A stretch of 13,755 bases of DNA from positions 1 to 13,755 of the forward strand of contig JBFLVQ010000196.1 of NCBI GenBank assembly GCA_040758525.1, read 5' to 3'. Of this stretch, positions 1 to 6,144 are shown in pieces; within the stretch, counting starts at the first letter, position 1, and every line of letters begins with the position of its first letter. Made by a program: the position numbers and the translations under genes. The notes below the pieces were generated by a model, which did not search any database, was not told the origin of the DNA, and saw nothing but the letters and a program-made list of their open reading frames with translations. Source of the DNA: JBFLVQ01 sp040758525 (GTDB lineage Bacteria; Acidobacteriota; Blastocatellia; Chloracidobacteriales; JADJPF01).

Positions 1-50
1 GTTGGAAGTTTCTAAACCGCGTCTTGTTAAAAAGGCGTTATGAAAGGCTC

Positions 51-158
51 AAGCGGCGTAAAGCGAAAGTTTTATGCGCCGTTTCTAGAGGGCTTGGTGG
101 GAGCAATCCCACTCGGCTACTCGGTGGAACAGGGCGGTAACGCCCTCGCCCTACCCGA
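51..158 (+). ncRNA. Candidate structured leader RNA with three GNRA-capped hairpins
   Basis: Three hairpins sit side by side. Hairpin 1 (51-84) pairs 51-58 with 77-84 and 59-64 with 69-74, with a two-base bulge at 75-76 and a GAAA loop at 65-68. Hairpin 2 (91-118) pairs 91-102 with 107-118 with one mismatch and a GCAA loop at 103-106. Hairpin 3 (121-158) pairs 121-127 with 151-158 around a bulge, then 131-136 with 141-146, with a GUAA loop at 137-140. The stretch is clearly richer in G+C than the flanking DNA and ends a few bases before the ribosome binding site of the peptidase gene. It could be a cis-regulatory leader or the 3' part of a free-standing RNA that begins before the window. It matches no riboswitch or ribozyme consensus I know. 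The folds are read directly; the function is inference. Confidence 0.55.
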
Positions 159-183
159 CAGAAGGAGAAGGATACATCAGTTT

Positions 184-1656
184 ATGAAGAAAATCTTTTT
201 GTCTGCAATAATTCTCTTTATTCTCTCGCCAGTTTTCGCCCAGTTAGATAATAACAAAATAGCACAACAGTTAGCAGGACGTGCGGTTGGAACAACACCG
301 TTTATTGATGATCTACGAGAACTCTGTGATCAAATTGGAGGCCGACCGACCGGTTCACCAGCTTGTGAACGTGCAGTAGAATGGGCGGCGGCTAAGTTCC
401 GTGTTGCCGGAGTAGACAATGTTTCACTTGAGCCATTCTCTGTCCCGAATCTCTGGTTACCACAATCGGCCGAGGCCAGTTGTCTCTCTCCAGAATCGTT
501 CTCTATACGCTTAGCGGCAACACCCTATTCTCCTTCTACACCACAGACTATTGAAACCAAGCTGGTCAATGCTGGTAATGGTAGTGTAGAAGCCTTTGAG
601 AGACTTGGCACTGCTGCGCGTGGCGCAATTGCGATTGTTAGCTCGCATGAGATGAAATCATTAGATGATCTCTTTCTAGAATATTTACAGAATAAACCTA
701 TTCAGCAAGCAGCCGAGAAAGCTGGTGTCTCTGCTCTCTTACTGCAATCGACCCGCTCACGTGGGCTACTTTACCGCCATCCAGTATCACTTAATGGTAC
801 GATTGCTCCAATTCCTACTGCTATTATATCTCGCGAGCATGCTGCCCGACTTATCAGACTTCTTGATAAAGGTGAGGTTCGCTTACGTCTTACCCTCGCC
901 AATAAGATCTCTGGAGCTTATCAGTCAAGAAATGTTGTTGCTGAGATACGTGGACGGGAAAAACCAGCAGAGATTGTTCTGCTTGGTGCACATCTAGACT
1001 CTTGGGATTTAGGAACAGGCGCACAGGATAATGGTGTCAATGTAGCATTGGTTATTGATGTGGCGCGCGCCTTCAAACAGTTAGGCATTGTTCCTCGCCG
1101 TACAATTCGCTTCGTCCTTTTTACCGGCGAAGAGCAAGGTATGTGGGGCTCGGCTGGTTATGTTCAGCGCCATGCCGCCGAACTCGATAATCATATTGCT
1201 GCAGTGATATTCGATATCGGTTCTGGTAGAACAATGGGGTTTTTCCTAAATGGACGTGCCGAACTACATAAACCTATTGATGAGGCGCTCGGATCAGTTG
1301 TTGGATTGGGTGCAATTAACCATACCATTGATGGTGTTGATGGCACAGATAACTTTGATTTTCTTTTATCAGGCGTGCCAAATCTTGTTGCTAATCAAGA
1401 GGCAACCCCTTATCTTCCTGACTATCATGCTGAATCAGATGTATTCGAGATGGTAGATATACGAGAGGCAAAGGCAAACACAGCGATTGCCTCCGTGCTT
1501 ATTTGGGGATTGGCAGAGAATCCGGTACGACCAGCTAAGCGTCAATCACGTGATGAGATCGAGAAACTACTCAAAGAGACAAAATTGGATGAACAGATGA
1601 AGGCTTTTGGACAGTGGGATGATTGGATTAGTGGTAAGCGCGGTGTTAACCGATAA
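184..1656 (+). CDS. Exported M28 family metallopeptidase, carboxypeptidase Q-like
   Basis: A 490-residue secreted zinc aminopeptidase/carboxypeptidase-type hydrolase, expected to trim peptides outside the cytoplasmic membrane. The frame is open from 40, but the ATG at 184 is preferred: it begins a clear signal peptide (MKK, a hydrophobic core, then a VFAQ-type cleavage site) and follows the purine-rich GAAGGAGAAG at 161-170. The two-zinc M28 ligands are all present: H270 and D282 in the HLDSWDLGTGAQDNG block, the E316-E317 pair (general base and ligand) in GEEQG, D344, and H415 in YHAESD. The HLDSWD wording resembles the carboxypeptidase Q/PGCP branch of M28. A PA-like insert probably lies around residues 120-250, upstream of the catalytic domain. 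The structured element at 51-158 immediately precedes it. The next gene converges on it with 27 bases between. The family is certain; the substrate is unknown. Confidence 0.93.
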   Translation: MKKIFLSAIILFILSPVFAQLDNNKIAQQLAGRAVGTTPFIDDLRELCDQIGGRPTGSPACERAVEWAAAKFRVAGVDNVSLEPFSVPNLWLPQSAEASCLSPESFSIRLAATPYSPSTPQTIETKLVNAGNGSVEAFERLGTAARGAIAIVSSHEMKSLDDLFLEYLQNKPIQQAAEKAGVSALLLQSTRSRGLLYRHPVSLNGTIAPIPTAIISREHAARLIRLLDKGEVRLRLTLANKISGAYQSRNVVAEIRGREKPAEIVLLGAHLDSWDLGTGAQDNGVNVALVIDVARAFKQLGIVPRRTIRFVLFTGEEQGMWGSAGYVQRHAAELDNHIAAVIFDIGSGRTMGFFLNGRAELHKPIDEALGSVVGLGAINHTIDGVDGTDNFDFLLSGVPNLVANQEATPYLPDYHAESDVFEMVDIREAKANTAIASVLIWGLAENPVRPAKRQSRDEIEKLLKETKLDEQMKAFGQWDDWISGKRGVNR

Positions 1657-1683
1657 TCCCTTCTAATAGGATTTAAACTTATA

Positions 1684-2067
1684 TTAGAGCATAGAACTTA
1701 ACGCCAAGTAATCTAGTGTAACTCCGTATGCCAATCTCCTAAGGTAACTTTCCAATCTATTCTCTGCATAGTATTTCTGCTCGAATAGATCTTGATATCT
1801 ACGTTCTGATAATTTAAGAAAGATCCTCTCTTCTAATTGACAAACATCTTCGGGCATAAGTTGTAGTTGTGGCGCATGCTGATGATAGGCAAGTCGAATT
1901 GCTTTGACTAATAGATACTCAAAGCGAGTAATAAACTCTTGCCAGATCTCTTCCAATTGCTTAATACTTTGTCCTGATTGTAAGAATATTTGTGCGATCA
2001 ATTCGGTATCTGAATATTGTTTAATATTGCTGAATTGTTTGATAAGGCCGACCGCCGGAACACTCAT
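1684..2067 (-). CDS. Short sigma-70 region-2-like protein, paralogue of 2414-2821
   Basis: A 127-residue protein resembling region 2 of ECF sigma factors, the part that binds core polymerase and the -10 element. The middle block with PEDVCQLEERIFLKL corresponds to the usual D-D/E-x-x-Q-E-x-F-L-x-L of region 2. The C-terminal YLRRLAYGVTLDYL corresponds to region 2.4 (W/YL-x-x-I/LA-x-N-x-x-x-D-Y-L). It ends there: no region 4 helix-turn-helix follows, whereas ordinary ECF factors run to about 180-200 residues. It is plainly homologous over its length to the gene on the other side of the intergenic region. The ATG at 2067 has a strong ribosome binding site (GGGGGGAGAG about 8 bases upstream). 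It has no adjacent anti-sigma gene of its own. It may be a core-binding adaptor, a decoy or a degenerate sigma factor. Region 2 homology is fairly safe; activity is unknown. Confidence 0.75.
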   Translation of the reverse strand: MSVPAVGLIKQFSNIKQYSDTELIAQIFLQSGQSIKQLEEIWQEFITRFEYLLVKAIRLAYHQHAPQLQLMPEDVCQLEERIFLKLSERRYQDLFEQKYYAENRLESYLRRLAYGVTLDYLALSSML

Positions 2068-2288
2068 TATTGCTCTCCCCCCTTGCTTGAAAACAGTGTA
2101 CGTTAATAAAAGAGAGAAAGTTTAATTATTATCTAAAATGGATTCTATTGATAATTAGAGTTAATGAATCTTGACAAAGAATAGGTAAATACTACTGCTC
2201 CACTTTTCCCCAATATTACCTCCTCTTTGAGACAGTTCTCCCCATCCAAAAGATAACTAGTATTACTACTATAACCCATCTTAATGCT

Positions 2289-2294
2289 TATAAT
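2289..2294 (+). promoter_or_regulatory. Candidate -10 element for the sigma-like/anti-sigma operon
   Basis: A perfect TATAAT lies about 120 bases before the start at 2414. No convincing TTGACA lies 16-18 bases upstream, so either the -35 is weak or this is chance in AT-rich DNA. If it is real, the leader is about 110 bases and contains the inverted repeat at 2335-2354. Confidence 0.3.
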
Positions 2295-2334
2295 GAAACA
2301 GCTTAATATTTTGGCAAAACTAGTTAATAGTCGT

Positions 2335-2354
2335 GGCTTAAGGATTGCTAAGCC
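2335..2354. repeat. Short inverted repeat in the 5' leader
   Basis: GGCTTA at 2335-2340 and TAAGCC at 2349-2354 form a perfect 6-bp dyad with an 8-base loop. It lies downstream of the candidate -10 and upstream of the 2414 start. It could be an operator or a small mRNA hairpin. No T-run follows, so it is not a convincing terminator. Confidence 0.35.
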
Positions 2355-2413
2355 CCTTTACGTATTAGGCACAAGAGTTCTTACTAGATTGCGATGAGGA
2401 ATGCGCCTGTACT

Positions 2414-2821
2414 ATGAGCATTATGAGTATTAGAGATATTGAAGATGTTGCTGGTGTTGTGAGCATTATGGATATAAAGCATTGCAGTAATGGCGAGTTG
2501 ATTGCACGACTGATCTCATCCGAACAACCTTCCCAAGAACAGGAGAGTGTTTGGTGTGAATTTCTAGCTCGCTTTGAGCACATTCTAGTTAAAGAGATTC
2601 GCTTCGCCTTTCAGCGCCTAACCCCACGACTACAACCTAGTCCAGAAGAGGTTTGTAATGTAGTAGACAAGATATTACTTAAATTATTGAGCCATAATCA
2701 CAGAGCATTACATCAACTTAGTCCACAAACCGACAGTCAGATAGAGGGTCATCTGGCAACATTTGCCTATGGGACAGCACTAATTTATCTATATAGTAAA
2801 AACAAAGGTACAACGCATTAA
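2414..2821 (+). CDS. Short sigma-70 region-2-like protein, partner of the zinc-finger/TPR protein
   Basis: A 135-residue homologue of the 1684-2067 product. Shared landmarks include SxxELIA near the N-terminus, the EF(L/I)xRFExxLVKxIR helix, PE(D/E)VC with a following K(I)LLKL-type segment, and a final LAxxAYGxxLxYL. These map to ECF sigma region 2. Region 4 is missing, so a normal -35 contact is not possible. GAGGA at 2396-2400 lies 13 bases before the chosen ATG. In-frame ATGs at 2423 and 2468 are alternatives, and paralogue homology becomes clear only after about residue 19. An out-of-frame ATG at 2401 opens an 11-codon overlapping frame. The stop is 23 bases before the zinc-finger/TPR gene, so the two are almost certainly co-transcribed, as sigma/anti-sigma pairs usually are. 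The family is fairly safe; regulatory activity is inferred. Confidence 0.77.
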   Translation: MSIMSIRDIEDVAGVVSIMDIKHCSNGELIARLISSEQPSQEQESVWCEFLARFEHILVKEIRFAFQRLTPRLQPSPEEVCNVVDKILLKLLSHNHRALHQLSPQTDSQIEGHLATFAYGTALIYLYSKNKGTTH

Positions 2822-2823
2822 TA

Positions 2824-2864
2824 GTCAAGAATGGGAGCGCATTTATGAGTTGTCAAGAATGGGA
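2824..2864 (+). repeat. 13-bp direct repeat spanning the ribosome binding site and start of the TPR gene
   Basis: GTCAAGAATGGGA occurs at 2824-2836 and again at 2852-2864, offset by 28 bases. The first copy supplies the GGGAG ribosome binding site for the ATG at 2845. The second lies within codons 3-7 of the same gene. It may be a slippage duplication or a site bound at the translation start. Confidence 0.6.
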
Positions 2865-4959
2865 CGAGCTTAAATTCATCAAACATTGTCATGATGAGTT
2901 AACACCAGCAGAAGAAGCACAATTTCAAACGCATCTACAAAATTGTGCAGAGTGCTGTCAAAACGCCACCATTGGCTGGGAGCTTTTTCTCAATGTACCA
3001 ACTCTCGAAGAACAGGCTGCTATTAATAGAGATACCGAAGAGTTTCTAAACAGTAAAGCTTGGCAAGAGCACAAACAACAGTTAGTGAGAAAACATGCCA
3101 ATGCGATAGCACAGCAAAATAGCGTTGATATAGAAAAAGAAGCAGAAAGATTCTTGACTAGTAAAGCCTGGCAACAATGTAAAGAGCGATTAGTTAAAGA
3201 GCATGCGACTGCCATATATGAACAAAGTACGCCTCAGCGGCAGACCAATGTAACAACTACTACCAATGTAACTATCTTTCCAAAGGAGAAAGCTAGACCA
3301 AGCAAGACACCTAGCTCACGTTATAGTGCGATTATGAAGATCGTTGCAATGGTGGTAATGGTATTTTCGCCAGTATTGTTTACCTATCTCTTATTGATCA
3401 AGCCCTACTATGAGAAACAGGCCAATAATATTGTCTCGGCGACAACTATTATTGAGACCGCAGACATAAAAACTCTTGCAGAAACTTTTGAAGATGCCAA
3501 TACTAAACTAAATGCTTCTCCCCAAGATACTGACGCTCTCTTTGTACGCGCAGCTAGTTCGGAAAAGCTATTACTGTTAGAGGATGCCAAAAACGATTAT
3601 CAGGAGTATCTTTCTATAGAAAACACTTCACCTCGCAGTATTGAAGTGGCACAACGACTCAGAGCCGTAAATGAGAAACTCTCGAAACTGCCATCCCAGA
3701 AGCTTACTAGTTATGAGCAGCTTAATCAGCATATTGATGACTATCTAGGGGCATTACAGACTGGTAATAGTGTAGGCGCTACTAATGCGCTTTCTAGCGC
3801 AGAGGAGATAGCCAATAAAATGGCAGATCAGACCGGTGAAAAACTTGGTATCGACTTTGTCTCATATTATCGTAGGGTGCCAACGTCTGCTATTCCTCTA
3901 CTAATAAAGGCCCGTGATCTGGCTTCTCGTGCGGAAGCAACCCGTGATAACTTCACAGACAATTTAGAAAAAGCCTATCAAGCACAAGCAATCTTCAAAC
4001 AGTATGAAGCAAGTTGTGAAGTAGCGCGAACCGAGATAACCATTGCTCATTGCCTAAATAAGATAGGAAGATGGAGCGAAGCCGATCAGATTATTCGAGT
4101 AAGTCTTGAACGCGCAAAAACCGCGAATCATCTATTCTCAATGGCTAGCTTGAAATTGGAACAGGGCGCTAATTTAAGTCAGACCAGTAACTTTACGCAC
4201 GCTAGCAAAGTATTAGCAGAAGCAATACAGATAGCTACTCCATTGGAAGTTTCAACCGTAGCTTTACGCCCATCATTAGTTCTAACCAACATCTATTATG
4301 TGACTAATGATAATACCAGAGCATTTGAACAAGCATATAAGACTCTGCAGTTGACCGCAGGTAGTAATGCTCTGATTGAGGTTCAGTCACTACAGATTTT
4401 AGGGGGAAGCGCTTTCAATCTAAACTATCCAAAGCTTGCCGAGAAATACCTGCAGCAATCCATTGCTAAAGCAAAAGTTCAAAATAATCTATACTTGCTC
4501 AGCTTTTCTCATATGCTCTATGGACTAATACAAGCAGAACAGAAACACCCGGGAGCGGCTGAAAGTAGTTTTAGAGAAGCTATGTACACGGCACAACAGA
4601 TTACTGATCTTCAGCTTAGACGCCCTATCGAAGCCGCCGTGGTAGGATATAATGCACGCGCACAAATGTTAGCTGGTAATTCCGATAAAGCTATTGAGAT
4701 GTACACACGTGCACTTGAACTAACACAACAAGCTAATATTCAGCAAAAGCTTGGCCTGAGTCAATTACATCAAGGTCTGGGAGAATGTTTTATTGCTAAA
4801 GGCGATTATAATCGCGCAGAAACAGAGATGACACTGGCCGTCAGCTTAAATCGTGAAGCACGTGCTAATGCAGAAGAGCAGAATACGCTCCTCACATTTG
4901 CCGTTACAGACAAAAGTTGTGACGAGCGTATGCAGCTACTGAGGTCACGTCAAAATTAG
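2845..4959 (+). CDS. Zinc-finger anti-sigma-like membrane protein with extracytoplasmic TPR domain
   Basis: A 704-residue single-pass membrane protein. Residues 1-45 resemble a zf-HC2 anti-sigma finger: H30-x3-C34-x2-C37 with C3 (or H14/C15/H16) as the fourth ligand. Residues 64-91 and 100-127 are two copies of a charged helical unit, followed by a Thr/Asn-rich linker. A transmembrane helix spans roughly 164-185. From about 200 to the end it is helical, with several TPR-like units (for example around 225-255, 400-430 and 660-690), expected outside the cytoplasm. GGGAG at 2833-2837 precedes the ATG. In the family, the zinc finger captures a sigma factor in the cytoplasm. Here the likely partner is the short region-2 protein encoded 23 bases upstream, with the TPR domain sensing protein ligands. 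The 3' end overlaps the convergent gene by four bases. Topology is well supported; the partner is inferred. Confidence 0.85.
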   Translation: MSCQEWDELKFIKHCHDELTPAEEAQFQTHLQNCAECCQNATIGWELFLNVPTLEEQAAINRDTEEFLNSKAWQEHKQQLVRKHANAIAQQNSVDIEKEAERFLTSKAWQQCKERLVKEHATAIYEQSTPQRQTNVTTTTNVTIFPKEKARPSKTPSSRYSAIMKIVAMVVMVFSPVLFTYLLLIKPYYEKQANNIVSATTIIETADIKTLAETFEDANTKLNASPQDTDALFVRAASSEKLLLLEDAKNDYQEYLSIENTSPRSIEVAQRLRAVNEKLSKLPSQKLTSYEQLNQHIDDYLGALQTGNSVGATNALSSAEEIANKMADQTGEKLGIDFVSYYRRVPTSAIPLLIKARDLASRAEATRDNFTDNLEKAYQAQAIFKQYEASCEVARTEITIAHCLNKIGRWSEADQIIRVSLERAKTANHLFSMASLKLEQGANLSQTSNFTHASKVLAEAIQIATPLEVSTVALRPSLVLTNIYYVTNDNTRAFEQAYKTLQLTAGSNALIEVQSLQILGGSAFNLNYPKLAEKYLQQSIAKAKVQNNLYLLSFSHMLYGLIQAEQKHPGAAESSFREAMYTAQQITDLQLRRPIEAAVVGYNARAQMLAGNSDKAIEMYTRALELTQQANIQQKLGLSQLHQGLGECFIAKGDYNRAETEMTLAVSLNREARANAEEQNTLLTFAVTDKSCDERMQLLRSRQN
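3034..3225 (+). repeat. Internal tandem duplication in the cytoplasmic linker of the anti-sigma-like protein
   Basis: Residues 64-91 (3034-3117) and 100-127 (3142-3225) align without gaps at a 36-residue offset. By eye 16 of 28 positions are identical, including F-L-x-S-K-A-W-Q, L-V and H-A-x-A-I. Such charged amphipathic units between the zinc finger and membrane helix could lengthen a coiled stalk or add partner-binding surfaces. Confidence 0.75.
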
Positions 4960-5801
4960 TTAAGCTGGGATTTACTGAATATGCCACTACCACAGAACAA
5001 TGGCCAGGGTGCTGATGAGGTTTTTCTTGCTGCTACAGGAATATAAGGAGTGATCTTTTCACCCATCACTTCATAGTAGAACTGGAAATGATCTATATTA
5101 GCCATCTCAGCCGGCGGTTCATTAGTAATGGCAACCTCATAGTAAACATCTTTTTCTACTGCTAGATGTATGCTCTCTTTTACACCACGAATAATCAATG
5201 CTTGTCCGGCGGCAAGATCGATCTTTGCTGCTGGCTCAGCCACACGACGATTAAATGGCAATGCTTTTCCCGATCCATCCGCAGCAAAAAACCGTACTTT
5301 CTCTTCACTAAGATTACGAGCGTAGAACAGCCCTGCCCCTATATGAATCTTACCAAACAATTTCTCTTCCTGAACATAGAGCTGACGCTGATGTAGATCT
5401 CCTTCTAGATCGATGTTCCAACGGAAATCATTGACATCATTCTGCATTGATGCGGAGAGATATTTACCTACATTTGCTGTCCCACCTTCTACTTCTATAT
5501 ATGTCGTACCACGTAACTGCTCGTCTTTAAGAGTAGTTACTATCGATCTCTGTCCATTGACAATTTTTGCAACTGTCAGCATAGGTAGGTGATGATGTAC
5601 ATTTAGTATCCCAACACTAACACGTTCGGAATTGCCCATACAAAGCGCCATCAGGCCATCAAAGGTCATGGTAACAGTAGCGTTCTCTCTAGGATTAAGT
5701 GGTAATGGTACAGCTTTACTGCTATTACCAGAAACTGCGATGTTAAGCACAAACACTAAAGCTACAAACAGACTGACCGGTAAAACGACTTTTTTCCCCA
5801 T
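4956..5801 (-). CDS. Exported protein of unknown function
   Basis: 281 residues with an N-terminal signal sequence: MGKK, then a hydrophobic core to about residue 25, with likely cleavage near residue 30. The mature part looks mostly beta-rich. Features include TMTFDGLMALCMGN near residue 45, a HHH run near 70, several short charged loops, and a DHFQFYYEVMG block near 240. Two cysteines, near the start and near the C-terminus (PLFCGSG), might pair after export. I recall no named family; the wording resembles conserved hypothetical secreted proteins of acidobacteria, but that is an impression only. The start is well supported, with AAAGGAG about nine bases before the ATG. Its 3' end overlaps the convergent TPR gene by four bases (TTAG, stop codons on both strands). 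Its upstream region holds the palindrome and foldable patch at 5850-5962. Confidence 0.8.
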   Translation of the reverse strand: MGKKVVLPVSLFVALVFVLNIAVSGNSSKAVPLPLNPRENATVTMTFDGLMALCMGNSERVSVGILNVHHHLPMLTVAKIVNGQRSIVTTLKDEQLRGTTYIEVEGGTANVGKYLSASMQNDVNDFRWNIDLEGDLHQRQLYVQEEKLFGKIHIGAGLFYARNLSEEKVRFFAADGSGKALPFNRRVAEPAAKIDLAAGQALIIRGVKESIHLAVEKDVYYEVAITNEPPAEMANIDHFQFYYEVMGEKITPYIPVAARKTSSAPWPLFCGSGIFSKSQLN

Positions 5802-5849
5802 TTTCTAAACTCCTTTATTTACTAGAAAGTTACCATTGGTGCTCAGCGA

Positions 5850-5924
5850 GCAACTGCCTGAAAACGTGCCTGACGATCCGGGCAAGGGAGCTGACGCTCA
5901 ATAGAAAGATCAGGAACAGTTAGC
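5850..5924. other. Foldable GC-rich patch, possible structured RNA or leader
   Basis: A closing stem can form between 5850-5861 (GCAACTGCCTGA) and 5910-5924 (TCAGG, CAGTT and GC, with bulged AA and A). Inside are TGCC/GGCA (5867-5870 with 5881-5884) and GAGC/GCTC (5888-5891 with 5896-5899, loop TGAC). This makes a three-way-junction shape. The patch is GC-richer than its surroundings. Read on the minus strand it would lie in the 5' leader of the exported-protein gene, ending about 50 bases before its ATG; read on the plus strand it would precede the small frame at 5935. Strand, transcription and function are not established. Confidence 0.3.
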
Positions 5925-5934
5925 AGGTTATATT

Positions 5935-6033
5935 ATGGTAGTAAATGATATCATTTACTACCCATTACTACTATTTTTGTTGTGGGTCGCATTGGTATTG
6001 GTGCAAGTTAACTGGAGATCTAGCAGAGCTTAA
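5935..6033 (+). CDS. Possible 32-residue single-TM peptide
   Basis: An ATG at 5935 opens a 32-codon frame ending in TAA at 6031-6033. The predicted peptide has a polar N-terminus (MVVNDIIYY), a hydrophobic run PLLLFLLWVALVLVQV, and a basic tail (NWRSSRA). This is the shape of a small membrane protein with its C-terminus in the cytoplasm. AGCAGG at 5922-5927 is a weak ribosome binding site at 7 bases. Its first codons overlap the 26-bp palindrome, so the palindrome could control it. T-rich DNA makes hydrophobic frames by chance, and there is no homologue to compare, so this is a low-confidence call. Confidence 0.28.
   Translation: MVVNDIIYYPLLLFLLWVALVLVQVNWRSSRA
5937..5962. repeat. Perfect 26-bp palindrome, possible operator
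   Basis: GGTAGTAAATGAT followed at once by its exact reverse complement gives 13+13 perfect symmetry with no spacer, centred on GATATC. The zero spacer fits a DNA operator for a dimeric regulator better than an RNA hairpin. It lies 136 bases upstream of the minus-strand ATG at 5801 and inside the first codons of the small plus-strand frame. The dyad at 6122-6134 shares the GGTAGT/CTACC edges. Confidence 0.6.
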
Positions 6034-6144
6034 GTAATGTTGCTGATTAATTGCGCCCCAGTCCATAGTAGCGCAGAGATAAGGTGAGATTCAACACCTG
6101 TTATAGATTTATCGTTATTATTGGTAGTCTACCAGAGAAAAGTT

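Larger units (their letters stand above)
2068..2413. other. Intergenic region between the divergent sigma-like genes
   Basis: 346 bases without a gene, AT-rich, serving as the 5' region for both flanking genes. It holds a perfect TATAAT at 2289-2294 facing the plus gene, an isolated TTGACA at 2171-2176 with no good -10 at 16-18 bases, and a short inverted repeat at 2335-2354. A two-paralogue divergent arrangement suggests shared control from this region, but no regulator-binding site can be named. Confidence 0.6.
5802..6144. other. Intergenic region upstream of the exported protein and downstream of the HAD gene
   Basis: 343 bases between two minus-strand genes. It contains, in plus coordinates, a GC-rich foldable patch (5850-5924), a possible 32-codon plus-strand frame (5935-6033), a perfect 26-bp palindrome (5937-5962) and a smaller dyad TGGTAGTCTACCA at 6122-6134 just beyond the HAD stop. 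No clear promoter was found for the minus gene. Confidence 0.6.

Noticed and set aside
40..183. N-terminal extension of the M28 frame from the ATG at 40
   Set aside because: It would put 48 residues before a clear signal peptide and it reads through the three-hairpin element; the ATG at 184 has the purine-rich site upstream.
1..183. tRNA, RNase P RNA, FMN, TPP, cobalamin or c-di-GMP riboswitch
   Set aside because: The diagnostic conserved segments of these classes, as I know them, do not appear; the element is left unassigned.
1655..1673. Hairpin AATCC/GGATT between the convergent M28 and sigma-like genes
   Set aside because: Only five base pairs and no T-run on either strand; too weak to call a terminator.
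2171..2176. Perfect TTGACA as a -35 element
   Set aside because: No acceptable -10 hexamer lies 16-18 bases downstream, so it is not called as a promoter.
2958..3215. 85-codon minus-strand frame with internally repeated Cys-rich product
   Set aside because: Its repetition is just the antisense image of the tandem duplication in the TPR protein gene.
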